A program made the position numbers and the translations under genes. A stretch of DNA of 27,660 nt from an uncultured Rhodocyclaceae bacterium (lineage in GTDB: Bacteria > Pseudomonadota > Gammaproteobacteria > Burkholderiales > Rhodocyclaceae). Shown piece by piece: positions 15,847-23,151 of the stretch. The stretch spans positions 1-27,660 of the forward strand of contig CALAGF010000185.1 in NCBI GenBank assembly GCA_937892345.1, read 5' to 3'. The stretch's first letter is position 1; each line of letters starts with the position of its first letter. The notes beneath the pieces were generated by a model that made no database searches, was not told where the DNA came from, and saw nothing but the letters and a program-made list of their open reading frames with translations.

Positions 15847-16466
15847 CCATGACTGAAGCGTTGACCGTAGCCGGCAAGCCCCAGGCGGGTGCCGACCTGT
15901 TGCGCATCGTGCGCATCAATGAAGAAATCAAGGCCGTCGTCGGCGTGGCCTTCAAGATCAATATCATGGCTTTGAATGCGATCTTCCTGGCCAAGCGGGC
16001 GGGCACCACGGCCCTGGGATTTGGCGTCCTTTCCAATGAGTTGCGGGTGTTTTCGCAGGATTTGCGGACCTGCATGGGTTCATTGACTGACCTGATTCAC
16101 CGTTGCGTGAACGAAGTATCGGTGGTGTTGCAGGATATCCGTCATACCAAGCTGCTCAAGCAGGCGGTGGTCATGTCGCCGAACGGGCGTGGCAACGATA
16201 TTCTCGTCCGTCGCGAGTCGGACAACGCCGGGCACCGGGCGCGTCTGGGGGCCTTGCGCCGGCAACTGCAACGTTCGCTTGAGGATGCTTTTCGACTGGT
16301 CGAGCTGGGCGGCGTACTGGCAAAATCAGCGAAGATCGAAGCCGCTTACGGTCAAGCATTTGCCGGACCGCTGGCTCAGGTATCCGGGGAGTTTGACGGC
16401 ATTGTGGAAGAAATCAGGAATTCCTTGCAATCACTGCGCCGCTCGGCATTTTTTACTGACCAATAA
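15843..16466 (+). CDS. Soluble, degenerate chemoreceptor (MCP) tip-like protein
   Basis: A 207-residue, mostly helical cytoplasmic protein with no signal, transmembrane or HAMP segment. Residues about 36-75 align with the signalling tip of methyl-accepting chemotaxis proteins: AFKINIMALNAIFLAKRAG, a short turn, then GFGVLSNELRVFSQDL. Against Tsr (numbering from memory) the equivalents of F373, N376, L380, N381, R388, V398, E402 and R404 are kept, whereas E385 is Leu and E391 is Thr. Residues 138-200 form a second predicted coiled region. It overlaps the phaC stop by ATGA and precedes a di-iron-type protein by 22 bases. A second ATG six bases in is also possible. It may bind a CheA/CheW array or receptors without sensing anything itself; this is inference. 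I rate the MCP relationship likely and the function unknown. Confidence 0.6.
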   Translation: MTMTEALTVAGKPQAGADLLRIVRINEEIKAVVGVAFKINIMALNAIFLAKRAGTTALGFGVLSNELRVFSQDLRTCMGSLTDLIHRCVNEVSVVLQDIRHTKLLKQAVVMSPNGRGNDILVRRESDNAGHRARLGALRRQLQRSLEDAFRLVELGGVLAKSAKIEAAYGQAFAGPLAQVSGEFDGIVEEIRNSLQSLRRSAFFTDQ

Positions 16467-16488
16467 CGTAGTTTGAAGGGGACACTGC

Positions 16489-17229
16489 GTGAAAAAGACG
16501 AACATCATTTTCCAGGATGGCGATCACAAATGGGTTGCCATCGTCCGTGATCCGGATCGCCCGGGGCATCTGGTTGATACCAACGAGTATCTGGTAACGC
16601 ATGGCGGTGGAGGCATCCTGCTTGATCCGGGTGGCGCAGAGGTTTTTCCTGCGGTTTTTTCCGCCTTGTCTTCCGAGTTTGACCCGACGGCACTGACTGC
16701 TGTTTTTGCCTCCCATCAAGATCCGGATATCTGTTCTTCGCTGGCGCTCTGGCTGGAGTTCAATCCGGGCATGCGTTGCTATGTCAGCTGGTTGTGGAGT
16801 AGTTTCGTGCCGCATTTCGGCGGCACTGCCGATACCTTCATTTGCATTCCGGACGAGGGAACTGAAATTTCGCTGCATGGGCTGCAATTGCAGGCTGTGC
16901 CGGCACACTACCTGCACTCTTCCGGAAATTTCCACCTCTATGACCGTCAGGCCAAAATCCTGTTTTCGGGCGATGTGGGGGCAGCCTTGTTGCCGGAGAG
17001 TCAAAACGGGCTGTTTGTCGAAAATTTCGATGCGCACATCAAGCATGCGGAAGGATTCCATCGCCGCTGGATGGGTTCCAACGAAGCCAAGCGTCGCTGG
17101 TGTGAACGCGTCGCTCAAATGGAGATCGATATGCTCTGCCCGCAGCACGGTGCGATTTACCGCGGCGCGGATGTGCATCGCTTCATTAGCTGGTTCGATG
17201 ACCTGCAGGTCGGGATTGTGGGCAGTTGA
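16489..17229 (+). CDS. MBL-fold di-iron protein, oxygen-binding (ODP)/flavodiiron-like
   Basis: A 246-residue metallo-beta-lactamase-fold protein related to the catalytic half of flavodiiron proteins but lacking the flavodoxin domain. Likely metal ligands are H76, D78 and D80 (ASHQDPDI), H140 or H143 (VPAHYLHSSGNF), D162 (ILFSGDVGAAL) and H220 (LCPQHGAIY). Compared with the flavodiiron HxExDH motif, the Glu is Asp and the last His is Ile, a pattern pointing to O2/iron binding or sensing rather than NO/O2 reduction. From memory, oxygen-binding di-iron proteins (Treponema denticola ODP, Thermotoga TM0755) have this architecture and can feed chemotaxis systems. GTG 16489 has AAGGGG upstream. It follows the chemoreceptor-tip gene in the phaC operon. 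A simple hydrolase remains possible. Confidence 0.75.
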   Translation: MKKTNIIFQDGDHKWVAIVRDPDRPGHLVDTNEYLVTHGGGGILLDPGGAEVFPAVFSALSSEFDPTALTAVFASHQDPDICSSLALWLEFNPGMRCYVSWLWSSFVPHFGGTADTFICIPDEGTEISLHGLQLQAVPAHYLHSSGNFHLYDRQAKILFSGDVGAALLPESQNGLFVENFDAHIKHAEGFHRRWMGSNEAKRRWCERVAQMEIDMLCPQHGAIYRGADVHRFISWFDDLQVGIVGS

Positions 17230-17240
17230 TTGGCAGGCCT

Positions 17241-17254
17241 TTGATGCCGATCAA
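17241..17254 (+). promoter_or_regulatory. Perfect FNR/ANR/DNR box
   Basis: TTGATGCCGATCAA is an exact TTGAT-N4-ATCAA dyad. A GAGAAT hexamer (17278-17283) lies 30.5 bases from its centre, placing the box near -41.5 of a start at about 17289-17290, i.e. class II activation. It precedes the hemerythrin-to-sirB operon by 68.5 bases to the ATG. Confidence 0.88.
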
Positions 17255-17315
17255 TGTAGTGTCGCCCCGTGATCGCGGAGAATCCCGTTTCGCTTAACTG
17301 CAACCGGGTGTGTTC

Positions 17316-17759
17316 ATGAGCCTCCGCGAATTACTAACCGACAATCATCGTTATTGCGACGATCTGTTTGCCGCGGCTGAAGTGGCTGCCGGCAAGGGGC
17401 AGGCCGATGAAGCCATGGCGGCATTCTCGGCCTTTTCTGCTGCCACACTGGCGCACTTTTCTGCTGAAGAACTCACGCTTTTTCCCGCCTTCGAAGCTCG
17501 GACCGGGATGACCATGGGGCCAACCCAAGTCATGCGCATGGAGCATGAGCAGATGCGTGCGCTCATCAATGAGGCGGTCGACGCCCTCAAACAGGGAAAT
17601 ACCGAAGATTTTCTCGGCATGAGCGATACCCTCTTGATCATGATTCAACAGCACAACATGAAGGAAGAGAACGTGCTTTACCCGATGTGTGATCAGCATT
17701 TGACCGACGATGCGAGCAGCCTGCTTGAGCGCATCGGTTCGGCACTGCATCAGGCATGA
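17316..17759 (+). CDS. Hemerythrin-domain protein
   Basis: A 147-residue four-helix HHE-type hemerythrin domain. The expected di-iron ligands are visible in order: His in DNHRYCDDLF, His and Glu in LAHFSAEELTLFP, His in MRMEHEQMRAL, and His and Glu in IQQHNMKEENVLYP. These proteins bind O2 or protect against NO and release or repair iron. Start: ATG 17316 is preferred over an in-frame GTG six bases earlier; both have weak ribosome sites. It heads a four-gene operon with a perfect FNR box upstream and overlaps the next gene by ATGA. This and the DUF2249 partner suggest a role in nitrosative or oxygen stress, possibly like YtfE/ScdA-type repair proteins, though this single-domain form lacks the ScdA N-terminus. 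Confidence 0.9.
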   Translation: MSLRELLTDNHRYCDDLFAAAEVAAGKGQADEAMAAFSAFSAATLAHFSAEELTLFPAFEARTGMTMGPTQVMRMEHEQMRALINEAVDALKQGNTEDFLGMSDTLLIMIQQHNMKEENVLYPMCDQHLTDDASSLLERIGSALHQA

Positions 17760-17983
17760 GTCGCCCGTCGCCCGAGCGGACACTCGATGCCCGCTATCTG
17801 GAGCCGCCGGGGCCTTTCGTTCAGACCATGGAAATGCTCGATACGCTGACGCCAGGCGAGCAGATGTTGCTGCTCCTGTATCGCGAACCACATCCGCTGT
17901 ATCGCGTCCTGCAACAGAATGGTCATCGCTGGGCAGTTGAGCTCTTGCCCGATGGCACTTTCGAGATTTTGATTACCTGTTGA
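17756..17983 (+). CDS. DUF2249-like small protein
   Basis: A 75-residue protein with LDARYLEPPGPFVQTMEMLDTLTPGEQMLLLLYREPHPLY followed by a short strand-rich tail (WAVELLPDGTFEILIT). This is the DUF2249/SirA-like fold in which LD...PPxP and PxxLY are typical (written here in separate parts; the motif runs over residues 10-50). Such proteins are usually fused to or next to hemerythrins and denitrification regulators; the biochemical role is not established. It overlaps the hemerythrin stop by ATGA and lies 9 bases before the membrane-protein gene. The small size is normal for the family. The SirA-type Cys is absent, so a sulfur-carrier role is unlikely. Confidence 0.75.
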   Translation: MSRPSPERTLDARYLEPPGPFVQTMEMLDTLTPGEQMLLLLYREPHPLYRVLQQNGHRWAVELLPDGTFEILITC

Positions 17984-17992
17984 ATACGGCTG

Positions 17993-19276
17993 ATGCAGGC
18001 GCTGCTTTCATTTGATAAAAGTCCGCCGCTGTCAGCTCCGCTGCGCTTTTTCCTGACGGCGCCGCTATTTGCCATTCTGGCCGGTGTGTTGTTGATCGTC
18101 AGCGGCCCCGAGGTGTTGGCCTCGCGCTGGTTGCCCGCCACCTTGGCGGCGACGCACCTGGTGACGCTCGGCTTCATGTTGCAGGTGATGCTGGGTGCCT
18201 TGATCCAGGTATTGCCCGTAGTCGCCGGGGCCAATCTGGCGCATCCGGCAAGGATTGCCAAGTTCGTTCATGCCACCCTTACCGCAGGGACCCTGTTGCT
18301 GGTCTTGGCTTTCCTTTTCCCCGAGACCGGCTTGTTCCCTGCGGCCGCTCTCCTGCTGGGTATCGCGCTTGGCAGTTTCCTGTTGAGCGCCGGTCGCGCC
18401 GTATTTCAGGTGCCGACGACCAGTCCCAGCATTCGCGGCCTGAAGCTCGCTTTGGTGGGTTTGGCGATGACTGGCGGTGTAGGCATTTTGCTGGCGCTCG
18501 CGCTGGCTCGTGGCTGGTCGCTGCTATTGATCGAGGTCGTCCGGCTGCACGCGGCCTGGGGGCTGGGAGGCTGGAGCGCGGTCTTGCTGATGGCGCTGGC
18601 TTATGTCGTGGTGCCGATGTTCCAACTCACCCCGGCCTATCGCGTGCAGATCAGCAACTGGATGCCGCTCGCCGTGGCAGGTGCTGCAATCGTATGGAGT
18701 CTGGCGGCGCTGGCCGGTCTCAACGAATTCGCTACGCCAGCGATCTGGGTGATGGCTGCCTCGGGGATGGCTTTTGCGGTCATGACCTTAGTCCTGCAAA
18801 AGCAGCGCCGGCGCGCCCGACCGGATGTGACGCTGGCCTATTGGCAACTGGCGTGCGCCGCATCCTTGCTGGCCTTGGTCCTGCTGCTGGCGTCGACGGT
18901 GATGGCGTCGCTTGCTGCATGGGAGCCCGCAGCCCTGTTGTTCGGCGTGCTGCTGATGGTGGGTGGCTACACCGCCTTCATCACCGGGATGCTGTACAAA
19001 ATTGTTCCCTTTCTTGGCTGGCTGCATTTGCAGAATATGGCCCCGCCCGGCAAACCGGTGCCAGCGATGAACAAGCTGTTGCCGGAGCCCGCCATGCGGC
19101 GGCAGCAAAAACTGTTTTTTATGGCTTTCGGCTTGTTGACCGCTGCATGCATCTGGCCTGCATGGCTGGCGCGCCCGGCCGGTGTCATGTTCGTCCTGGC
19201 CAATGCAGCCTTGCTCTACAACCTGTTGCTGGCTGTGCGCCATTACCGCGCTTTTCGTGATGAACTGACTGCATGA
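17993..19276 (+). CDS. Polytopic membrane protein, NnrS/haem-copper-oxidase-subunit-like
   Basis: A 427-residue inner-membrane protein with about 12 hydrophobic segments. Conserved-looking histidines sit in the membrane region: THLVTLGFMLQVMLGALIQ, VRLHAAWGLGGW and VPFLGWLHLQ, a pattern seen in NnrS-like and oxidase subunit I-like proteins that may bind haem or copper. NnrS proteins relieve nitrosative stress and are commonly FNR/NNR controlled, which fits the FNR box at the head of this operon. I cannot decide between a true NnrS and a related uncharacterised family. Its ATG is 9 bases after the DUF2249-like gene with a weak ribosome site, and its stop overlaps the sirB start by ATGA. Confidence 0.6.
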   Translation: MQALLSFDKSPPLSAPLRFFLTAPLFAILAGVLLIVSGPEVLASRWLPATLAATHLVTLGFMLQVMLGALIQVLPVVAGANLAHPARIAKFVHATLTAGTLLLVLAFLFPETGLFPAAALLLGIALGSFLLSAGRAVFQVPTTSPSIRGLKLALVGLAMTGGVGILLALALARGWSLLLIEVVRLHAAWGLGGWSAVLLMALAYVVVPMFQLTPAYRVQISNWMPLAVAGAAIVWSLAALAGLNEFATPAIWVMAASGMAFAVMTLVLQKQRRRARPDVTLAYWQLACAASLLALVLLLASTVMASLAAWEPAALLFGVLLMVGGYTAFITGMLYKIVPFLGWLHLQNMAPPGKPVPAMNKLLPEPAMRRQQKLFFMAFGLLTAACIWPAWLARPAGVMFVLANAALLYNLLLAVRHYRAFRDELTA

Positions 19277-19650
19277 ACTACCTGTTGCTCAAACACTTGC
19301 ATGTGACCTGTGTCGTACTCAGTGGCGCCGGTTTTGCCTTGCGTGGCTTCTGGATGCTGAGGGAGTCAGCCATGTTGCAGCATCGGCTGGTGCGCATCCT
19401 GCCGCATCTGGTCGATAGCCTCTTGCTTGGCAGTGCACTCTGGATGGCCTGGCTGAGCAGTCAGTTCCCCTTTGTCCAAGGCTGGCTGACTGCCAAGCTG
19501 TTCGGTTTGCTTGCCTATATTTTGCTGGGCACCATGGCGCTAAAACGGGCGCGGGGGCGGGCCACCCGCGCGCGCTATTTCGCTGCCGCCTTGCTGGCCT
19601 ACGCTTACATCGTGAGCGTGGCCTTGAGCAGGCAGCCCTGGTTTTTCTGA
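19273..19650 (+). CDS. SirB2-family membrane protein
   Basis: A 125-residue protein with four transmembrane segments. The family pattern is clear: LKHLHVTCVVLSGAGFALRG, RILPHLVDSLLLGSALWMAW, FVQGWLTAKLFGLLAYI and LGTMALKR (Pfam SirB, from memory). The name comes from a Salmonella regulator of invasion genes, but the molecular function is unknown. Histidines in the first two segments (KHLH, LPHLVD) suggest a haem or quinone link, which is speculation. It is the last gene of the FNR-box operon and its stop codon abuts the stop of the convergent regulator gene with no bases between, so no separate terminator is visible. Confidence 0.85.
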   Translation: MNYLLLKHLHVTCVVLSGAGFALRGFWMLRESAMLQHRLVRILPHLVDSLLLGSALWMAWLSSQFPFVQGWLTAKLFGLLAYILLGTMALKRARGRATRARYFAAALLAYAYIVSVALSRQPWFF

Positions 19651-21648
19651 TTACATTTTTCCGAGCTTGCGATACAGCGTGTTGCGGCTGATGCCGAGTT
19701 GACGCGCCGCTGCCGAGATATTGCCGCCGGCGGCTTCCAGTGTGCGCATCGCGGCTTGCCGGCTGATCTCTTCCAGGCTCCCGGCCGGGCTGCCTTCCAA
19801 GGGTGCGGCGGCCCAGGGGTCATGGCTCGGCGGTGAAATTGTTTCGGTCGACGGGAAGGGCTCCTCAAAAAGCTCTTCCGGCAGATGCGTCTCGGTGATC
19901 AGCGTTTCATCGTCATCGAGCAGGGCAATGGCGACGCGGATCACGTTATGCAGTTGCCGGATATTGCCTGGCCAGCGATAGGCTTCGATCGCCTGCATGG
20001 CGCCCTCGGAAAAACGGACCGGCAAATCGCGCGAAACCGCTTCGACGGCGGCAAGTTTACTCACCAGTGCGCGCAGGTCGCTGCGTTCGCGCAAGGGCGG
20101 CAAGGTCACTGCCAGCCCGTTCAGGCGATAGTACAAATCTTCGCGGAAGCTGCCGCGGGCAACTTCCTCGCGCAGGCGGCGGTGCGTGGCGCACACCAGC
20201 GAAATATCCACTTGTATCGCCCGCGTGCTGCCCAGCGGGGTGACGCTGCGTTCCTGCAGGACGCGCAGCAATCGGGCTTGCAGGTTGAGCGGCATGTCGC
20301 CGATTTCGTCCAGGAAGAGGGTGCCGCCATGCGCCTGCTGGATTTTTCCTGGCGCCCCTTCCTTGCGTGCGCCGGTGAAGGCGCCGCCCTGATAGCCGAA
20401 GAGTTCGGATTCGATCAGTGTTTCCGGGATGGAGGCACAGTTGAGGGCAACGAAGGGCGCATCATGGCGGCTGCCGCTGTTGTGGTATGCCTTGGCAAAC
20501 ATTTCCTTGCCGGCGCCAGACTCCCCCTGAATCAGGATGGGAATGTCGCGCCCAAGGATGCGCCGCGCGCGGTCGATGGCCATTTGCAAGCGGTTGTCAC
20601 CGGTATTGAGCGTGTCCAGCGTGATGGGCTGGCGAACATGGGGCGACGCTGCCGGACGTGCTGTTGTGCGGGGGGGCGGTTCGTTATAAACCCGGCCGCT
20701 CAGTTGTTGATTCGGGAGGCTGCCGCGCAGTTGCAGGTAAAGCTTGTGGCCGTTGACCTGGCATTCGCTGATTGCCTGCGGATTCTGCCGATGCTTGTCG
20801 ATCAGTGTCGCCAGACTGTTCTCGAAAACCATGGAAAAATCGCGGTTGACCGCATCAACCCGGCGAATGCCGAGCCAGTCGAGGCAGTTGCGATTGATCG
20901 CCAGCACCTGCCCATCAGCGGATACCGCGGCGATGCCTTCCTTGGGACTGCCCAGGCCGTGCGGATGTTCGTGGATGCAGACCAGAATATCGCGGGCGTG
21001 CATCGTTTCAAAAAGTCGTTTTTCGATGATCGCCGATGAAAAACGTGCCAGTCCCAGCGTGTGTTGTTGCTGGCTGCGGTAGTCGCCGGAAATATCGAGT
21101 ACGCCGATCAAGCGTCCATCCGGGCCGAAAATCGGGCTGGCGCAACAGCTCAGGAAGCCGTTATGGTCGAGAAAGTGCTCGCCGCCGCGGACGGATACCG
21201 AGGACTCCTCGGAGAGTGCCGTGCCGATGGCATAGGTACCCCGCTGGGTCTCATCCCAGGAGGCGCCTGCGGCGAGTGAAATCCGGTCTGCGCGATTCAC
21301 GAAGTCCGGGTCGCCCATGGTGTCGAGCAAGAGGCCGTTGGCGTCGGCCAGAATCACCATGCTGCCGGATGCGCGGATTTCCTCGTATACATGCTCCATG
21401 ATCGGCCGCCCCTGACTCAGCAGGCTACGGTTGCGCTCCTGTTCGGTTTTGAGCGCCAGCCGGTCCAGCGGCTGCTCCTGCGGATTGAGCCCGCACTCTT
21501 GCAAACCGAAACGGCGGCAGCGTTCCCAAGAACGAATGATCAGCGGGTCGAGCAAGCCGTCGGGCAGTTCGCCCCGGTCGAAAAAGACCTCTCGCGCCTG
21601 TACCAATTGCTGGCCATGCAGCTCGGCCATTGTCTGGATGATTCCCAT
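19651..21648 (-). CDS. Sigma-54-dependent enhancer-binding regulator, AcoR type
   Basis: A 665-residue activator with an N-terminal sensory region (about 1-320, GAF-like with GTYAIGTALSEESSV and SCCASPIFGPDGRLIGVLDISG, then a PAS-like stretch), a central AAA+ domain and a C-terminal Fis helix-turn-helix (GNISAAARQLGISRNTLYRKLG). Walker A is GESGAGKE, the sigma-54 contact loop is GAFTGA, and LFLDEIGD is Walker B. AcoR-like regulators answer to alcohols, acetoin or aldehydes. I chose ATG 21648 because GGAGGAG precedes it; ATG 21672 is an alternative, and the frame remains open to 21852 without support. It is divergent from the PedF operon, whose promoter has a -24/-12 element, so it very probably activates that operon. 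Confidence 0.9.
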   Translation of the reverse strand: MGIIQTMAELHGQQLVQAREVFFDRGELPDGLLDPLIIRSWERCRRFGLQECGLNPQEQPLDRLALKTEQERNRSLLSQGRPIMEHVYEEIRASGSMVILADANGLLLDTMGDPDFVNRADRISLAAGASWDETQRGTYAIGTALSEESSVSVRGGEHFLDHNGFLSCCASPIFGPDGRLIGVLDISGDYRSQQQHTLGLARFSSAIIEKRLFETMHARDILVCIHEHPHGLGSPKEGIAAVSADGQVLAINRNCLDWLGIRRVDAVNRDFSMVFENSLATLIDKHRQNPQAISECQVNGHKLYLQLRGSLPNQQLSGRVYNEPPPRTTARPAASPHVRQPITLDTLNTGDNRLQMAIDRARRILGRDIPILIQGESGAGKEMFAKAYHNSGSRHDAPFVALNCASIPETLIESELFGYQGGAFTGARKEGAPGKIQQAHGGTLFLDEIGDMPLNLQARLLRVLQERSVTPLGSTRAIQVDISLVCATHRRLREEVARGSFREDLYYRLNGLAVTLPPLRERSDLRALVSKLAAVEAVSRDLPVRFSEGAMQAIEAYRWPGNIRQLHNVIRVAIALLDDDETLITETHLPEELFEEPFPSTETISPPSHDPWAAAPLEGSPAGSLEEISRQAAMRTLEAAGGNISAAARQLGISRNTLYRKLGKM

Positions 21649-21708
21649 CTCTCCTCCGGGTGTCTCGGACATTCTTTTTTGTCTTTGTGTTGTTTCATAA
21701 CGTAGCAC

Positions 21709-21746
21709 CTGCACTTTTTCTAAGCAATGCATTGAACAGTGTGCAG
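21709..21746. promoter_or_regulatory. Candidate upstream activator site (inverted repeat)
   Basis: CTGCAC (21709-21714) and GTGCAG (21741-21746) form an inverted repeat centred about 120 bases before the predicted sigma-54 start site. That is a normal distance for an enhancer-binding protein site. The arms are only 6 bases and far apart, so this is tentative. Confidence 0.3.
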
Positions 21747-21822
21747 CGTTTCCTTGAGCAAATGCTATGCCAGAACCCCGGAAATTGACCAAAACAGGCC
21801 AGGAAAGCCGAAATTTGTTCAC

Positions 21823-21838
21823 TGGCATGGGGCTTGCA
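21823..21838 (+). promoter_or_regulatory. Sigma-54 (-24/-12) promoter of the pedF-like operon
   Basis: TGGCATGGGGCTTGCA matches the sigma-54 consensus TGGCACG-N4-TTGCW with one mismatch, including the invariant GG and GC dinucleotides. The predicted start is near 21849, about 39 bases before the GTG of the cytochrome gene. The divergent gene encodes a GAFTGA-containing activator, which makes the assignment strong. Confidence 0.88.
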
Positions 21839-21887
21839 GACGCTTCAGCCACAAAAGTCGCAATCCGTATTCATCAAAGGAGACAAA

Positions 21888-22316
21888 GTGAAATCAATTA
21901 CCCGCAAAATTGCTGTTCTGGCCACCGCCCTGACCCTGAGCTCCCTCAGTGCATCATTGTTCGCACACGGGGATGTCGTGCCTCAGGCTGTTGACGTCAC
22001 CGGACTCAAAACGCTCGGAAATGAATGGAGGGAAAGCAATCCTTACCGCAAGGATGCACTGGCAATCCGGATTGGCGATTCTGCGTTCAATCAGAATTGC
22101 GCACGCTGCCATGGTTTGGGCGCTGTCTCTGGCGGCATTGCCCCGGATTTGCGTTACCTGCCGCTGGGTAACGAAGGGGATGAGATTTTCATGCAGCGGA
22201 TTCGCAAGGGTGCCGTTCGTGACGGCCGTGTGTACATGCCCCCGTTCGAAGGTACGCTGAGCCAGGAGGCCATGTGGACCATCCGCAGCTGGCTGGAGAC
22301 TGTCCATGAAGAATAA
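21888..22316 (+). CDS. pedF: Cytochrome c-550 PedF-like
   Basis: A 142-residue periplasmic class I cytochrome c. The signal peptide ends near residue 26 (SLSASLFA before HGDVVPQ). The haem motif is CARCHG and the likely sixth ligand is Met in VYMPPFEG. PedF-type cytochromes accept electrons from PQQ-dependent alcohol dehydrogenases. Start GTG 21888 is chosen because AAAGGAGACAAA directly precedes it and a signal peptide follows; the frame continues upstream to an ATG at 21834 that would lie within the sigma-54 promoter. It is the first gene of a four-gene operon and overlaps the next gene by 11 bases. Confidence 0.88.
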   Translation: MKSITRKIAVLATALTLSSLSASLFAHGDVVPQAVDVTGLKTLGNEWRESNPYRKDALAIRIGDSAFNQNCARCHGLGAVSGGIAPDLRYLPLGNEGDEIFMQRIRKGAVRDGRVYMPPFEGTLSQEAMWTIRSWLETVHEE

Positions 22317-23151
22317 GCGCCGCTTGTGGTTGAAGGGGCTGGCCGGCCTGCCGCTGGTCGCCGTGTTGCCGGCCCATGCCGACGCGCTTGAGGCAATCCG
22401 TGCGAAAGGCCGTTTGCGGATTGCGGTCTACAACGATTTTCCGCCGTATTCCACGACGGGCGGAAAAGGGATTGACGCCGATATCGGTCGGGCAATAGCC
22501 GAACGCCTTGGCCTTGCTGCGGAAATTGTCGGTTTCAACGCCGACGAAGACATGAATGACGACCTGCGCAACATGGTCTGGAAAGGCCATTATCTGGGTA
22601 CCCAGCCTGCCGATCTGATGCTGCATGTGCCGGTCGACATCAATCTGGCAAAGAATAACGACAAGGTGCGTATTTTTGGTGCTTATCACCGCGAAACCAT
22701 GGCCTTGGCCCGTAATGCCTCCCGGATTCAGGCGCTGAGCGGTTCTGCGGCAATGGCACTGGAAGTCTTCACGCGCGAAAAAATCGGCGTCGAAACTGCC
22801 AGCCTGGCGGATTCTTTCCTGCTCTCCGTGCTCAACGGGCGGCTGCGCGAGAACGTCGTGCATTTCAAGACCGTGGGCGAGGCCGCGCAAGGTCTGCGCG
22901 ACGGGCAAGTTAGTGCCGTGCTGGCGCCGCGTGCCGAACTTGAAGCCGCACTGGCCGGCGCCGGAAATTTCCCGGTTGAGCAGCCCAAATTTGCCGAGCT
23001 GAAAATTGACGGCTGGCCCTTGGGGATGGCTGTGAAGGTCGAGGAAATGGGCTTGGCTGATGCGGTGGGCAAGGCACTTGCCGACCTCAAGCGTGACGGC
23101 ACCTTGGCTGCCATCTTCAAGCGGCATGGCATTTCATACGCACCGGCATGA
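22306..23151 (+). CDS. Quinoprotein-dehydrogenase-associated periplasmic binding protein (MoxJ/PedB-like)
   Basis: A 281-residue family 3 solute-binding protein without any transporter genes beside it. The N-terminus KRRLWLKGLAGLPLVAVLPAHA looks like a twin-arginine-type signal (RR followed by a hydrophobic stretch). The mature protein begins ALEAIRAKGRLRIAVYNDFPPYS, the usual binding-protein opening. GKGIDADIGRAIAERLGL and the terminal GTLAAIFKRHGI are family marks. Homologues next to methanol or ethanol quinoprotein dehydrogenases are thought to help assemble or chaperone the enzyme rather than import a solute. It overlaps the cytochrome gene by 11 bases and the propeller gene by ATGA. Confidence 0.82.
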   Translation: MKNKRRLWLKGLAGLPLVAVLPAHADALEAIRAKGRLRIAVYNDFPPYSTTGGKGIDADIGRAIAERLGLAAEIVGFNADEDMNDDLRNMVWKGHYLGTQPADLMLHVPVDINLAKNNDKVRIFGAYHRETMALARNASRIQALSGSAAMALEVFTREKIGVETASLADSFLLSVLNGRLRENVVHFKTVGEAAQGLRDGQVSAVLAPRAELEAALAGAGNFPVEQPKFAELKIDGWPLGMAVKVEEMGLADAVGKALADLKRDGTLAAIFKRHGISYAPA

